The translations under genes were made by a program, and so were the position numbers. This document shows positions 56,901 through 64,000 of a stretch of DNA of 64,000 bases, one piece after another; within the stretch, counting starts at the first letter, position 1, and the number at the start of each line of letters is the position of its first letter. The DNA comes from Scytonema sp. UIC 10036 (GTDB lineage Bacteria; Cyanobacteriota; Cyanobacteriia; Cyanobacteriales; Nostocaceae), in NCBI RefSeq assembly GCF_009725235.1, contig NZ_WJFC01000001.1, forward strand, positions 186,001 to 250,000. The letters run 5' to 3'. A model generated the notes under the pieces. The model was not told the DNA's origin, did not search any database, and saw nothing but the letters and a program-made list of their open reading frames with translations.

Positions 56901-58571
56901 AAAGGGGGTAATTTAACTGTAGACGCCTCAAACAAGGTACAGTTGATTGGCACTTCTGCTGATGGTCGTGTTATCAGTGGTTTGGCCACTTCTGCTCAAG
57001 CAGGTTTAACCGGAGATGCAGGAAGTTTAACGGTTAATACCCAAGACTTACTTGTACGAGATGGAGCACGGATATTTACTGGAACATTTGGTACAGGTAG
57101 GGCGGGAAATTTAACAGTCAATGCCTCTAATAAGGTTGAACTGGTTGGCACATCTGCTGATGGTTTTCCTGGTGGTTTAATTGCGTCTGCTGAAAGAGGC
57201 TCAACCGGAAATGCAGGAGATTTGAAGGTTGATACCCAAAATTTAATAGTAAGGGATGGGGCGCAGGTTTTGGCAAGTACGTTTAGTTCTGGACGAGGTG
57301 GAAATTTAACTGTGAATGCTTCAGAAAGCGTGCAACTGATGGGTCAGTCAGCTAATAGCGATTTTCTCAGTGGCTTGTTCGCTTCTTCTGAAAAAGGTGC
57401 AACTGGTAGTGCGGGAAATTTGGCTGTAAATACTCAACGTTTACTTGCGCGAGATGGGGCGCAAGTTATAGCTTCTACGTTTAATTCAGGACAAGCGGGA
57501 GATTTAACTTTAAATGCTTCAGAAAGCGTGCAACTGATTGGTCAATCAGCGCGTGGTGGGTTTTCCAGTGGTTTATTTGTTTCTGCTGAACGAGACTCAA
57601 CCGGAAATGCAGGAGATTTGAAGGTTAATACTCGTCAATTACTTGTACGCGATCGCGCTGGGATATTTGTCAATAGTCAGGGAACAGGAAACGCAGGTAT
57701 TATGACCATCAACGCTAACACTATCCGCCTAGACAACAACGCCTCACTTAATGCCAACACTCGCAGCCCTAACAAAGATCCTAATAGAGAACAAGCAACC
57801 ATCAACCTCAACTCTCGAAACATTGTTCTTCGTCGTAACAGTAACATTACCACTAATGCAAGTGGCGAAAATGTCGTTGGTGGTAATATCAATATTGACA
57901 GCGATTTCTTGATTGCGATCGCAAACAGTGATATCAGTGCCAACTCAACTGACTTCCGTGGTGGAAATGTGAGAATCAAGACTCAAAGCATTTTTGGGAC
58001 GCAGTTCCGCGATGCACCCACTTCTGTGAGTGACATTACAGCTACAGGCGCAACGCGAGATTTGAGTGGGAATGTAGAAATCAGTCCACCGGATGTGGAT
58101 CTTACCAGTGGATTAGTCGAACTCCCAATTAATCTGGTTGATGCCTCTAATCAAATTTACACTGCCTGCACTCCTGGTACGCGACAATTCCAGAATACTT
58201 TTATTTCCACAGGACGTGGTGGATTGCCGCTTAATCCTATTGAACCATTACAAGATGCAAATACTATTGCACAATGGGTGAGATTGCGATCGCCTCTCAA
58301 CGCCCAAACCACTCAAAGTCCCTTGATTGCAGATCGTGATTCGCGATCATCTAAAAGACAACAGCAAAGAGAAAACTCAGCCAACACCGCACCTCAATCA
58401 ACAGATGTTTCAAGCACTACCAAAGTTACAGCAGCAACTCAAATTGTGGAAGCTCAAAGTTGGGTAGTTGATCGCAATGGCAATATAGAACTCGTGGTAC
58501 AGGCTCCTAGTGTAACCCCTCACAACTCTTGGTTTCCAAGAGCTTCTTGTCCTGTGGGTTGGTTAGATTAA
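53901..58571 (+). CDS. Filamentous-haemagglutinin-type exoprotein (two-partner secretion, TpsA-like)
   Basis: A 1556-aa protein. A signal peptide (LLTSIGISIFANKALAQ) is followed by the TPS secretion domain (about 35-300): GINLFHSFQEFNVNEGREAYF, IQNILARVTGG and the diagnostic NLFLINPNGIIFG. The body consists of beta-helix repeats, about ten of 75 residues each (GDAGNLTITTQNLLVRDGAQ ... GKGGNLTVNAS ... VELIGTS). The C-terminal about 80 residues are a distinct conserved tail (VVDRNGNIELV ... SWFPRASC). A TpsB outer-membrane partner should secrete it, but none is in the window. The DNA repeats favour recombination. Confidence 0.9.
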   Translation: MKTKRWLGCWQLRFVGLLTSIGISIFANKALAQSTPSNIQADDTLGTESSQIIQNFQGQPREVITGGATRGINLFHSFQEFNVNEGREAYFFSPSADIQNILARVTGGNRSEILGTLGTVGNSQPNLFLINPNGIIFGGNARLDVPGAFVGTTANGVQFGEQGLFSATNPQAPALLTVNPSALFFNQMNRSEIINRSRQIATPGSFYLIGGNITFDGGIAISVGNRLEFGAVALTGTVELIGSGNQMQLAFREGVPKADIVLQNNALASTTGGGAVSVNAENLSLFGNSIIGSVLAAGEGQLGVAGGDVVVNATGNVTLDDRSSIANQGLENSLGDTGNITVNAQSIRLTNQSQISSPSPRSRGNINLNAKDNISLDNSLISTNGILNRIGKSGNLTIAARNINLSNRSIIDSGNIGQGQSGKIDLKAQETISMTGGSTILSASTASGFGELNNQPSGDIEIKTRNLTLDGNNTSINASNLDEGRGGNVRIIADDSISLNELASISSTSTGQGDAGNIELQTRSLTLANGGSLGTQSSGRGSSGNLLINASDSVNLSGITTFINPQTGETITTGSRLATSTFGTENSGKLTINTQRLSVNDGGDITTSTEFGRGGNLTINAKDSVEVVGRSPSTDNSPSTISTSTFGSGDAGNLSIITGRLSIRDGGAITTLTSGTGKGGNLTVDANDSVEVVGRSPSLPNGLSNISTGTFGFGNAGSMRINTNHFSVRDGARVTTSTFSRGKGGHLTVNADRSVELIGTSSDGRFFSGLLSSAESGSIGDAGDLTITTQNLLVRDGAQINTGTSGAGKGGNLTINTSNKVQLTGTSSDRRFVSSLGTSTNNQDSTGDAGNLMITTQDLIIQNGALVTSATSGAGKGGNLTVNASGSVEVMSASRLSASTNQGLTGNAGDLTINTQNLLVRDGGQVDAVTFGARNGGNLIINASKKVEVIGTSADGQTTSVLSTSALRGSTGDAGNLKITTQDLLVRDGAQIDASTNGRGKGGNLTVDASNKVQLIGTSADGRVISGLATSAQAGLTGDAGSLTVNTQDLLVRDGARIFTGTFGTGRAGNLTVNASNKVELVGTSADGFPGGLIASAERGSTGNAGDLKVDTQNLIVRDGAQVLASTFSSGRGGNLTVNASESVQLMGQSANSDFLSGLFASSEKGATGSAGNLAVNTQRLLARDGAQVIASTFNSGQAGDLTLNASESVQLIGQSARGGFSSGLFVSAERDSTGNAGDLKVNTRQLLVRDRAGIFVNSQGTGNAGIMTINANTIRLDNNASLNANTRSPNKDPNREQATINLNSRNIVLRRNSNITTNASGENVVGGNINIDSDFLIAIANSDISANSTDFRGGNVRIKTQSIFGTQFRDAPTSVSDITATGATRDLSGNVEISPPDVDLTSGLVELPINLVDASNQIYTACTPGTRQFQNTFISTGRGGLPLNPIEPLQDANTIAQWVRLRSPLNAQTTQSPLIADRDSRSSKRQQQRENSANTAPQSTDVSSTTKVTAATQIVEAQSWVVDRNGNIELVVQAPSVTPHNSWFPRASCPVGWLD

Positions 58572-58989
58572 GCTACTACCTGTATGTTTTGGTAAGTGAA
58601 ATCTAAATTGGATGATAGTTGTGCAATTGAGACTGGCGCTTGGGAACCGATACCATCTGCGTCATAAGCTAGAATACCATCAGCAGGGTTATAGAGGAAG
58701 CTTGAGTTTCTAGTAGTGGCACTGCTACCCAAGCTAAACTGCTCTGGAGTTAGTAAGACGTCTTGACCTAAGGTCGGTGGTATGAGTCCTGCAAAGCCTG
58801 AAGCAGACACAACAATCTTGTCCTCAAGAACATCAAAATCAGTAATCGTGTCAATTCCATCATTTGAAGAGAGAAAAACAAAACTATCTGCTCCCGCTCC
58901 TCCGGTGAGAGTATCATTACCAGCACGACCAATTAAGACATCGTTACCGCTACTTGCTTGACCAGAGGAAAAATTGTTACCGCTAGTTG
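58568..58989 (-). pseudogene. 5'-truncated RTX-like calcium-binding protein
   Basis: An open minus-strand frame of 140 residues with an in-frame stop at its 5' side and no N-terminus. It has the RTX nonapeptide GNDTLTGGAGADSFVFLSSN then DTITDFDVLEDKIVV and ILAYDADGIGSQAPVSIAQL, ending NIQVVA. It is nearly the same as the C-terminal two thirds of the intact gene at 62113. The 3' end overlaps the exoprotein gene by 4 bp, tail to tail. Confidence 0.8.
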
Positions 58990-59051
58990 CTCACAGCACG
59001 GTGTGGATTTCTATCTTTCCAAGCAGAAGAGAGAACATAGCATTTAAGCAT

Positions 59052-59252
59052 TTATTTTTTGGTTTGAGATTCTGCAATCTTTGCCCTTAGCATTTGTTCT
59101 GTTTTTTCGATTCCTGCCAATTTATCCTGAAGTTCTTGCTTTTGTTTTAATACTTTATCTAGATATTTAGCAAAGCAGCTACCATCGATAACAGATTGAA
59201 GTCTATGTTCATATTCTTCATCTGACATGGGTGTCCCACACATTGCGGTCAT
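59052..59252 (-). CDS. Small hypothetical protein, coiled coil
   Basis: A 66-aa frame from the ATG at 59252; upstream in-frame codons run to 59300. It contains MSDEEYEHRLQSVIDGSCFAK and a C-terminal coiled coil (LKQKQELQDKLAGIEKTEQM). It is divergent from the MNT nucleotidyltransferase gene. I do not recognise a family, and the start is uncertain. Confidence 0.45.
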   Translation of the reverse strand: MTAMCGTPMSDEEYEHRLQSVIDGSCFAKYLDKVLKQKQELQDKLAGIEKTEQMLRAKIAESQTKK

Positions 59253-59301
59253 ACCAAGGTTATAACTGATTAAACTGTTACTCTGAAAGCTTAAGCTCAA
59301 G

Positions 59302-59622
59302 ATGCATGAGAAATTATCAAAAATCCTAACTGAATTACGCTCTTACCTTGAAACACTGTATCATGAGCGGCTAGTTCAGATTATCCTCTATGGTTCCCAA
59401 GCTAGAGGAGATGCTCGCCCAGACTCAGACATTGATGTATTAATTGTGCTAAGGGAACCTGTTGATTTTGCTGCCGAAATAGAGCGTACAAGTTACTTCT
59501 TGACGGAACTATGTTTAAAATATAACGTTCTTGTTACCTGCGCCTTTGTAGAAAGCGAGCGATTCCAGCACGAGAATGGCGGTTTCTTTCGCAATGTTCG
59601 TCGAGAAGGAATAGCCATATGA
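59302..59622 (+). CDS. Minimal nucleotidyltransferase (MNT) antitoxin-type protein
   Basis: A 106-aa protein with the pol-beta-type motif G-S-x10-D-x-D: YGSQARGDARPDSDIDVLIV (GS at 31-32, D43, D45). In MNT/HEPN modules the MNT protein AMPylates or otherwise neutralises the HEPN RNase. It overlaps the HEPN gene by an ATGA. Order and length are typical. Confidence 0.87.
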   Translation: MHEKLSKILTELRSYLETLYHERLVQIILYGSQARGDARPDSDIDVLIVLREPVDFAAEIERTSYFLTELCLKYNVLVTCAFVESERFQHENGGFFRNVRREGIAI

Positions 59623-60008
59623 CACCTGAACAACAAGCACTACTTCAAAAAGCTGTCAGGAGTTTACAAGCAGCAAAAGTTCTCAATAAAACAAATTTAC
59701 CAGAATTTGCTGCTGCCCGTGGTTACTACACCATGTTTTACATTGCCTCAGCTTTTTTAGAAGGTGAAGGGCTAGCTTTCTCCCGACATTCTGCTGTAAT
59801 TTCAGCATTTGGTCAGCGGTTTGCCAACACAGGGCGTGTACCAGTAGAATTCCATCGCTACCTCATAGCCGCAGAACAGATTCGCCGCCAAGCAGACTAT
59901 AACATTAATCCAGGACTTACGGAAGAACAGGCACAAGAACAGATTGAACGTGCCGAAGAATTTTTGGAATTGGCAGAACAACTACTTGGTTCGATTCCAC
60001 CTACATAA
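59619..60008 (+). CDS. HEPN domain protein, probable toxin
   Basis: A 129-aa all-helical HEPN protein: LLQKAVRSLQAAKVLNK, FAAARGYYTMFYIASAFLEG, FSRHSAVISAFGQRFANTG, and a long C-terminal helix region. The conserved arginine and the following R-H pair fit the R-x4-6-H-type RNase site only loosely, so activity is uncertain. Paired with the MNT gene, it should form a type VII-like toxin-antitoxin module. Confidence 0.85.
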   Translation: MTPEQQALLQKAVRSLQAAKVLNKTNLPEFAAARGYYTMFYIASAFLEGEGLAFSRHSAVISAFGQRFANTGRVPVEFHRYLIAAEQIRRQADYNINPGLTEEQAQEQIERAEEFLELAEQLLGSIPPT

Positions 60009-60154
60009 CTAACTAAGCAGATCTTATTTTTTTGGAATTGCCGATAAATTTTCTGGCACCGTGAGCAGCATAGTCAACTATCCAAGTATTCAGGAATTTT
60101 CATAATCTCGTAATTTCCAAACTTGGTGTAATAATCATCTTCCCAGTTAAAGCG

Positions 60155-60431
60155 ATCGCCCCTCAACGCCCAAACCACTCAACGTCCCTTGATTACAGAT
60201 GATGATTCGCGATCGTCTAACAGACAATGGCAAAGTCGAACGCAAAGAGAAAACTCAGCCAACACCGCGCCTCAATCAACAGATGTTTCAAGCACTACCA
60301 AAGTTACACTAGCAACTCAAATTGTGGAAGCTTCAAGCTGGGTAGTCGATCGCAATGGCAACATAGAACTCGTGGCACAAGCTTCTGGTAGCCCTTGGTT
60401 TCCAAAAGCTTTTTGTTCTGTATCTCGGTAA
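60155..60431 (+). pseudogene. Remnant of an exoprotein 3' end (copy 2)
   Basis: Reads RSPLNAQTTQRPLITDDDSR ... ENSANTAPQSTDVSSTTKVT ... SSWVVDRNGNIELVAQ ... WFPKAFC. It matches the C-terminal tail of the exoprotein at 53901 (residues about 1470 to the end) with a few in-frame changes. No start and no body remain. It shows that at least one further exoprotein gene stood here. Confidence 0.85.
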
Positions 60432-60527
60432 TATTATATTTGGCTCATAGTTGAGATTGCCAATATAAGAGGACGAGAAGATGACTATGGAATTTTGCGC
60501 TCTAGTTGCTGTGTTATCTTCCGTAAT

Positions 60528-60749
60528 ATGCCCAAAAAAGTTAGAGAATTGAAACAGATGTTGCAAAAAGCAGGATTTACATTGTTGCCTAAACGGGAGA
60601 AAGGAAGTCACTCCTGTTGGATTCATCCACTTTTGCCAAATCCTGTAGTCCTTTCCGGTAAAGATGGCAAAGATGCAAAATCTTACCAGGAAAAAGATGT
60701 AATAGCAGCACTAGAAGAACTAGAGCAGTTAGAGCAAGGGAATGGATAA
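60528..60749 (+). CDS. HicA-family toxin without a recognisable partner
   Basis: A 73-aa protein MPKKVRELKQMLQKAGFTLL with catalytic KGSHSCWIHP (GSH at 26-28) and the DAKSYQEKDVIAAL segment typical of HicA proteins preceding HicB in cyanobacteria. The frame is open 11 codons upstream, but the ATG at 60528 matches the family. The gene that should follow (hicB) is replaced by an IS4-type transposase remnant, so it is either orphaned or inactive. Confidence 0.8.
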   Translation: MPKKVRELKQMLQKAGFTLLPKREKGSHSCWIHPLLPNPVVLSGKDGKDAKSYQEKDVIAALEELEQLEQGNG

Positions 60750-60799
60750 TATTGTCAGTCCCCATTCTGTACGAATGATAGTTGTTTGTCCACCTACTA

Positions 60800-61081
60800 C
60801 CGAAGCCATACCCATAGTCTCTGAAATAGAATTTAATTTCCGGGATGCTAAGCAATTTTGGGGATTGGAGGATTTTATGAACTTCACTCAAATTGCGGTG
60901 ACTAATGCTGCTAACATGAGCATTGTTTATGGTTAACCTATCCTATTGTTTTCAATATGTCCGGGAAATGTTAAAAATGCTGCCTGTAAAACCAGAGCCT
61001 ATAATATTCGCCCAGATTTTTACCAAGCTTACTTCCTTGGGTCGTATTCATCCGCTTTCTACAGAAGTTGAACCCTCGTAA
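60800..61081 (+). mobile_element. Remnant of an IS4-family transposase (3' part)
   Basis: Reads VSEIEFNFRDAKQFWGLEDF with the E of the DDE triad region, then TQIAVTNAANMS. After a frameshift near 60930 and an internal loss it continues VNLSYC ... REMLKMLPVKPEPIIFAQIF, TKLTSLGRIHPL and a stop at 61081. This is the C-terminus of IS4-type cyanobacterial transposases. No inverted terminal repeats were identified. Confidence 0.7.
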
Positions 61082-61140
61082 ATTGGCGAAGGTATTGCTA
61101 GAGTAAGTTGTTTTCCTTAATAGCTGGAACAATTATCACC

Positions 61141-61449
61141 CTATTCTTCAAACTGGCTTAAAAAGTCCATACTGCCATGCAGAATTGTTACTACATAGAC
61201 CGTCTGATTTTCAAGGCGGTAGACAATTACATGTTCACCTGCATTATATGCCTTATGGGTTTGCGGTATATCAGACCGGAAATGTCCGAGCATTGGATTG
61301 TCCCTTATTTTCTCCAAACATTCCTTGAGCATGGCTGAATATTTCAGCACTTGTTCTTTGCCGTAAGAATTCTTCGTGTAACGCTGAATTTTCTTATAAT
61401 CTTTCTTGGCACGCCCGGACAGATAGAGGATGTAATTTTCCTTACTCAT
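61141..61449 (-). CDS. parE: ParE/RelE-type toxin
   Basis: A 102-aa protein with the ParE fold: YILYLSGRAKKDYKKIQRYT, KYSAMLKECLEKIRDNPMLG, and closing strands EHVIVYRLENQTVYVVTILHGSMD. ParE toxins poison gyrase. The start overlaps the end of the parD gene by 8 bp. Codon use here looks a little GC-richer than its neighbours, which suggests recent acquisition. Confidence 0.87.
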   Translation of the reverse strand: MSKENYILYLSGRAKKDYKKIQRYTKNSYGKEQVLKYSAMLKECLEKIRDNPMLGHFRSDIPQTHKAYNAGEHVIVYRLENQTVYVVTILHGSMDFLSQFEE

Positions 61450-61699
61450 CTGCCAGCACTTCCTCAGTCAGGCGGTCAATCAATGCAGGGCTGTAAAGTT
61501 CTATACGTCCCGCTTGTATATCCGCTTCTCCTTCAGCAATGGCAGCATGGGATAACGCGATGCGCTTGCTCTCCCTGTTGGAATCCATATGCTGGCGCAG
61601 CGCATCCTTCACCACTTCTGTGTAGGTGCTGTAAAGCCCAGTATCAATCAATGCCTGCACATAAGTATCATAGGGATTACCCAATTCGAGACGTGGCAT
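61442..61699 (-). CDS. parD: ParD-type antitoxin
   Basis: An 85-aa protein (MPRLELGNPYDTYVQALIDT) with the ribbon-helix-helix pattern GLYSTYTEVVKDALRQHMDS and an acidic, flexible C-terminus that would wrap the toxin. The frame extends upstream to 61783 without support; the ATG at 61699 gives the family's usual length. It precedes parE on the same strand and should autoregulate the operon. Confidence 0.85.
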   Translation of the reverse strand: MPRLELGNPYDTYVQALIDTGLYSTYTEVVKDALRQHMDSNRESKRIALSHAAIAEGEADIQAGRIELYSPALIDRLTEEVLADE

Positions 61700-61905
61700 A
61701 GTTTTAATTCCTATGGATATAAACAGTACAAAAATTGTACCATTTACTGCCATACTTGCCAATACACAATCTTCCCTTGGCAAACTGTTTTTACAAATAA
61801 AGGTTACGCTGCAAAAAGCGGCAGATACCGCCAGAAATGATAGTAAAACTCAGTTTAAGCGTGCTTTGTTCGTCACTTGCGTACAAATGAACTATAAAAG
61901 CCCTG

Positions 61906-62001
61906 TTGCTTAATGGTAACATCGAACTCCTGGCACAAACTCCTAGTGTCACCGCTCACAGCCCTTGGTTTCCAAGAGCTTCTTGTCCCGTGTGTCAATA
62001 A
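61906..62001 (+). pseudogene. Remnant of an exoprotein 3' end (copy 3)
   Basis: Reads LLNGNIELLAQTPSVTAHSP then WFPRASCPVCQ and a stop. It matches the very end of the exoprotein at 53901 (NGNIELVVQAPSVTPHNS, WFPRASCPVG). As in the intact locus, it is followed tail-to-tail by an RTX-like gene on the minus strand. Confidence 0.82.
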
Positions 62002-62112
62002 TAAATTTATTTTCCAATAGTCCTGACAGTAAAAAACCTTGCCAGAATTTGTATTAACACTCTAAAATCCCGGTTTCATGTGAGTGACCGGAATTTTAAA
62101 CTTTAACTCTTA

Positions 62113-62769
62113 TTAAGCTACTACCTGTATGTTTTGGTGGGTGAAATTTAAATTGGATGATAGTTGTGCGATCGCGACTTGCGCTTGTGAACCGATACCA
62201 TCTGCGTCATAAGCTAGGATTCCATTAGTAGGGTTGTATGTAAAGCGTACATCACTGGTAGTAGCAGTGCTACCCAAACTCAACTGTCCTGAAGTTAGTA
62301 AGATTTCTTGAGCTAAGATCGGTGGTGTAAGTCCTACAAAGCCTGAAGCAGACACGACAATCTTGTCCTCAAGAACATCAAAATCAGTAATCGTGTCAAT
62401 GCCATCATTTGAAGATAGAAAAACAAAACTGTCTGCTCCAGTTCCGCCAGTAAGAGTATCATTACCACCACGACCAATCAGCACATCCTTACCGCTACCT
62501 GCTTGCAAGATGCTATCTTGAGAATTACCAACAACAAATTGCCTTGTAAAGCTTGTACCGTCTGAGGAAGAGCTAACAAATCCTCTAGTATAGACAGAAT
62601 TATTATCTAATAGTTTAACAGCACCAATAATGTCAGAAATACTGCTGTTAGCATTGAGAGAAGACCAAGTTACTGAATTTCCTTGCGTTGGAAGGTTAGG
62701 TGCTGGATATTTTATAGTAAAGGGAATCCCCTTATCTGTAAAGTAATCAATGATAGAAACAGTAGCCAT
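62113..62769 (-). CDS. RTX-like calcium-binding protein
   Basis: A 218-aa protein. An N-terminal domain of unknown type (MATVSIIDYFTDKGIPFTIK ... VYTRGFVSSSSDGTSFTRQF) precedes an RTX module at about 90-125 (GSGKDVLIGRGGNDTLTGGT, GADSFVF) and the usual C-terminal strand region (DTITDFDVLEDKIVV ... LAYDADGIGSQAQVAIAQL). RTX repeats fold on calcium outside the cell, often after type I secretion. No transporter is nearby. A truncated near-identical copy lies at 58568. Confidence 0.82.
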   Translation of the reverse strand: MATVSIIDYFTDKGIPFTIKYPAPNLPTQGNSVTWSSLNANSSISDIIGAVKLLDNNSVYTRGFVSSSSDGTSFTRQFVVGNSQDSILQAGSGKDVLIGRGGNDTLTGGTGADSFVFLSSNDGIDTITDFDVLEDKIVVSASGFVGLTPPILAQEILLTSGQLSLGSTATTSDVRFTYNPTNGILAYDADGIGSQAQVAIAQLSSNLNFTHQNIQVVA

Positions 62770-63050
62770 ATCTCACTATCTCCTTTGGTTTCAATGAATG
62801 AGTTAGAGCTTTTGCATTGACAACAAAAACGTGGAGCAAGCTGCACTGAGTTTGCAAGTAGAAGTTAAGCTTGACTCGATTTTCTTCTATTTCTTTATTG
62901 GTTGAGCAAAATTAATTTATTCACCCCACAGTTCGTAAAAAGCGATCGGGTTCCTGCAATGTTATTTGTAAAGCTTATGTATCAATCAAGTTTATTGACA
63001 CCTACACTCTATAATTGAGAGTGCAAAACTAAATTGAATAGGAGAGTGCC

Positions 63051-63419
63051 ATGTCTGGAGTGTCTGTGGGTTTGTGCTACTGGCAAGGTTTGGGAATAGC
63101 GATCGCTTGTTCCATTATCTGGTGTCCGAATAGCTCAGTTGCTCAAATCATCCCAGATACCACTCTCCCAAATAATTCCAACGTTACATTTAACGGCAAC
63201 ACGACAATTATCGAAGGTGGAACCACAACAGGCGCGAATCTGTTCCATAGCTTTAGAGAGTTTTCCATTCCACAAGGAGTAGGGGCTTTTTTCAACAATG
63301 CACCAGAAATTCAAAATATTCTGACACGGGTAACGGGTGGAACGGTATCCAATATTAATGGTTTGATTCGTGCTAACGGCAAAGCCAATCTATTGTCGAA
63401 TATACTTCGTACCAAGTAA
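63051..63419 (+). pseudogene. Truncated second filamentous-haemagglutinin-type exoprotein gene
   Basis: AGGAG precedes the ATG. The product has a signal peptide ([20 protein letters not shown]) and the first part of a TPS secretion domain: [44 protein letters not shown]. The family continues with FLINPNGIIFG at this point, but after ANL the frame turns to unrelated sequence and stops at 63417-63419. The break at about 63390 looks like a deletion or insertion junction. Confidence 0.8.
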
Positions 63420-64000
63420 TCTTTGACGTTTGAGGGTGAACTGCCCTGTGTCGGCGTTAGTGTTTGAGTGATTTACAATCGTAACAACATAGTTATGACT
63501 TCTCTGCCCCGGTGCATTTGGCGTCCTCATAGTAGGACTGTGGCTTGAATGTGAGAAGTTACAATTTACGTCACACTTTCCTGTTTCAAATGAAACATTG
63601 GAAAGGTTTGCTCGGAGTAATGCACGTAAGAATAACGAAGTACTTGCAATAGAGATTAAATAGAACACAGATTCAATTGCACAATCAGCATGTACTGAAC
63701 AGAAAGACGACTAGCCGAACTCGAAACCAAAAAAGCAGAAGGAAGAAAAACCGGAGCCAATCGTATATAGGGAACAAAAACTCCAAGCTGAGTTGAAGAA
63801 TATATGCACAAAGTTGAATGATTTAAACATTGGCGGTTCTCGTCAGTTTAAGAAGTCGGGGCGAGGAAGAAGAGCAAAGGGCGAAAGTCCTTGGGAAAAG
63901 ATATACGATTGGTTGTGGAACGACGAGTATCCTAATTGGCAAGGTAAGCGACAGATAGTCTGACATCCCTCTGCAATCTTTCTCTCCCCACGAACCCAAC
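63420..64000 (+). other. Unassigned region, possible decayed ORF
   Basis: No intact gene. From about 63700 a charged coiled-coil-like reading (RRLAELETKKAEG), shifting frame near 63765 to EQKLQAELKNICTKLNDLNI and SPWEKIYDWLWNDEYPNWQG with a stop at 63961-63963, is protein-like but has no start. I do not recognise it. It may be part of whatever replaced the end of the exoprotein gene. Confidence 0.3.

Noticed and set aside
60742..60936. HicB antitoxin downstream of the second hicA
   Set aside because: The translation contains SEIEFNFRDAKQFWGLEDF, which is IS4-family transposase sequence and not HicB.

Overview
The window looks like chromosome from a filamentous, heterocystous-type cyanobacterium (Nostocales). 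The signs are many GCGATCGC (HIP1-type) octamers, heptameric short tandem repeats, an S-layer-homology protein, filamentous-haemagglutinin (TPS) exoproteins, huge WD40 proteins with CHAT domains, and the intergenic GTAGGTTGGG-type inverted repeats common in these genomes. It is an accessory region: few housekeeping genes, many regulators, conflict systems and toxin-antitoxin pairs, and many broken genes. No tRNA or rRNA gene was seen.

Layout. 0.4-5.4 kb: PAS-Crp regulator, Rieske oxygenase with a divergent TetR-type regulator, an NTF2-like gene behind a clear promoter/operator, and a VOC protein. 5.6-13.4 kb: a response regulator with a VMAP-type N-terminal HTH, then a 6-kb decayed multi-domain kinase. 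13.9-18 kb: FluC fluoride channel, a two-repeat CRISPR remnant, a secreted protein, and a beta-propeller/Gfo-Idh-MocA oxidoreductase operon. 18.0-24.4 kb: an EAD1 - MoxR AAA - vWA-FGE ternary conflict operon. Its FGE C-terminus looks like a diversity-generating-retroelement (DGR) variable region and is cut off by six copies of a 13-bp tandem repeat. The operon is flanked by a 214-bp direct duplication and a moxR scrap, which suggests an earlier tandem copy. 24.9-34.4 kb: SLH protein, HNH endonuclease with a coiled-coil partner, LysR regulator divergent from a plant-type ketol-acid reductoisomerase, and a DUF3754 membrane protein. 34.7-53.1 kb: two divergent modules, each made of a sigma-like protein, a DUF1822 protein and CHAT protein(s). 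The left one carries two CHAT-STAND-WD40 giants with an RRM protein between them; the right one carries a CHAT-CHASE2 protein; hicBA lies between the modules. 53.3-64 kb: a TPS exoprotein locus with repeated decayed copies of its 3' end and of an RTX-like gene, interrupted by MNT/HEPN, hicA and parDE modules and an IS4-family remnant, ending in a truncated second exoprotein gene.

How the genes may work together (inference). The EAD1/MoxR/vWA-FGE operon and the CHAT/STAND modules both have the architecture expected of ATP-dependent sensing systems that trigger an effector: a variable or repeat-based recognition surface (FGE fold, WD40, CHASE2) joined to a P-loop switch or a caspase-like CHAT domain. 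The two best leads are the DGR-like, repeat-interrupted FGE target and the duplicated sigma-like/DUF1822/CHAT module with exchanged C-terminal domains.
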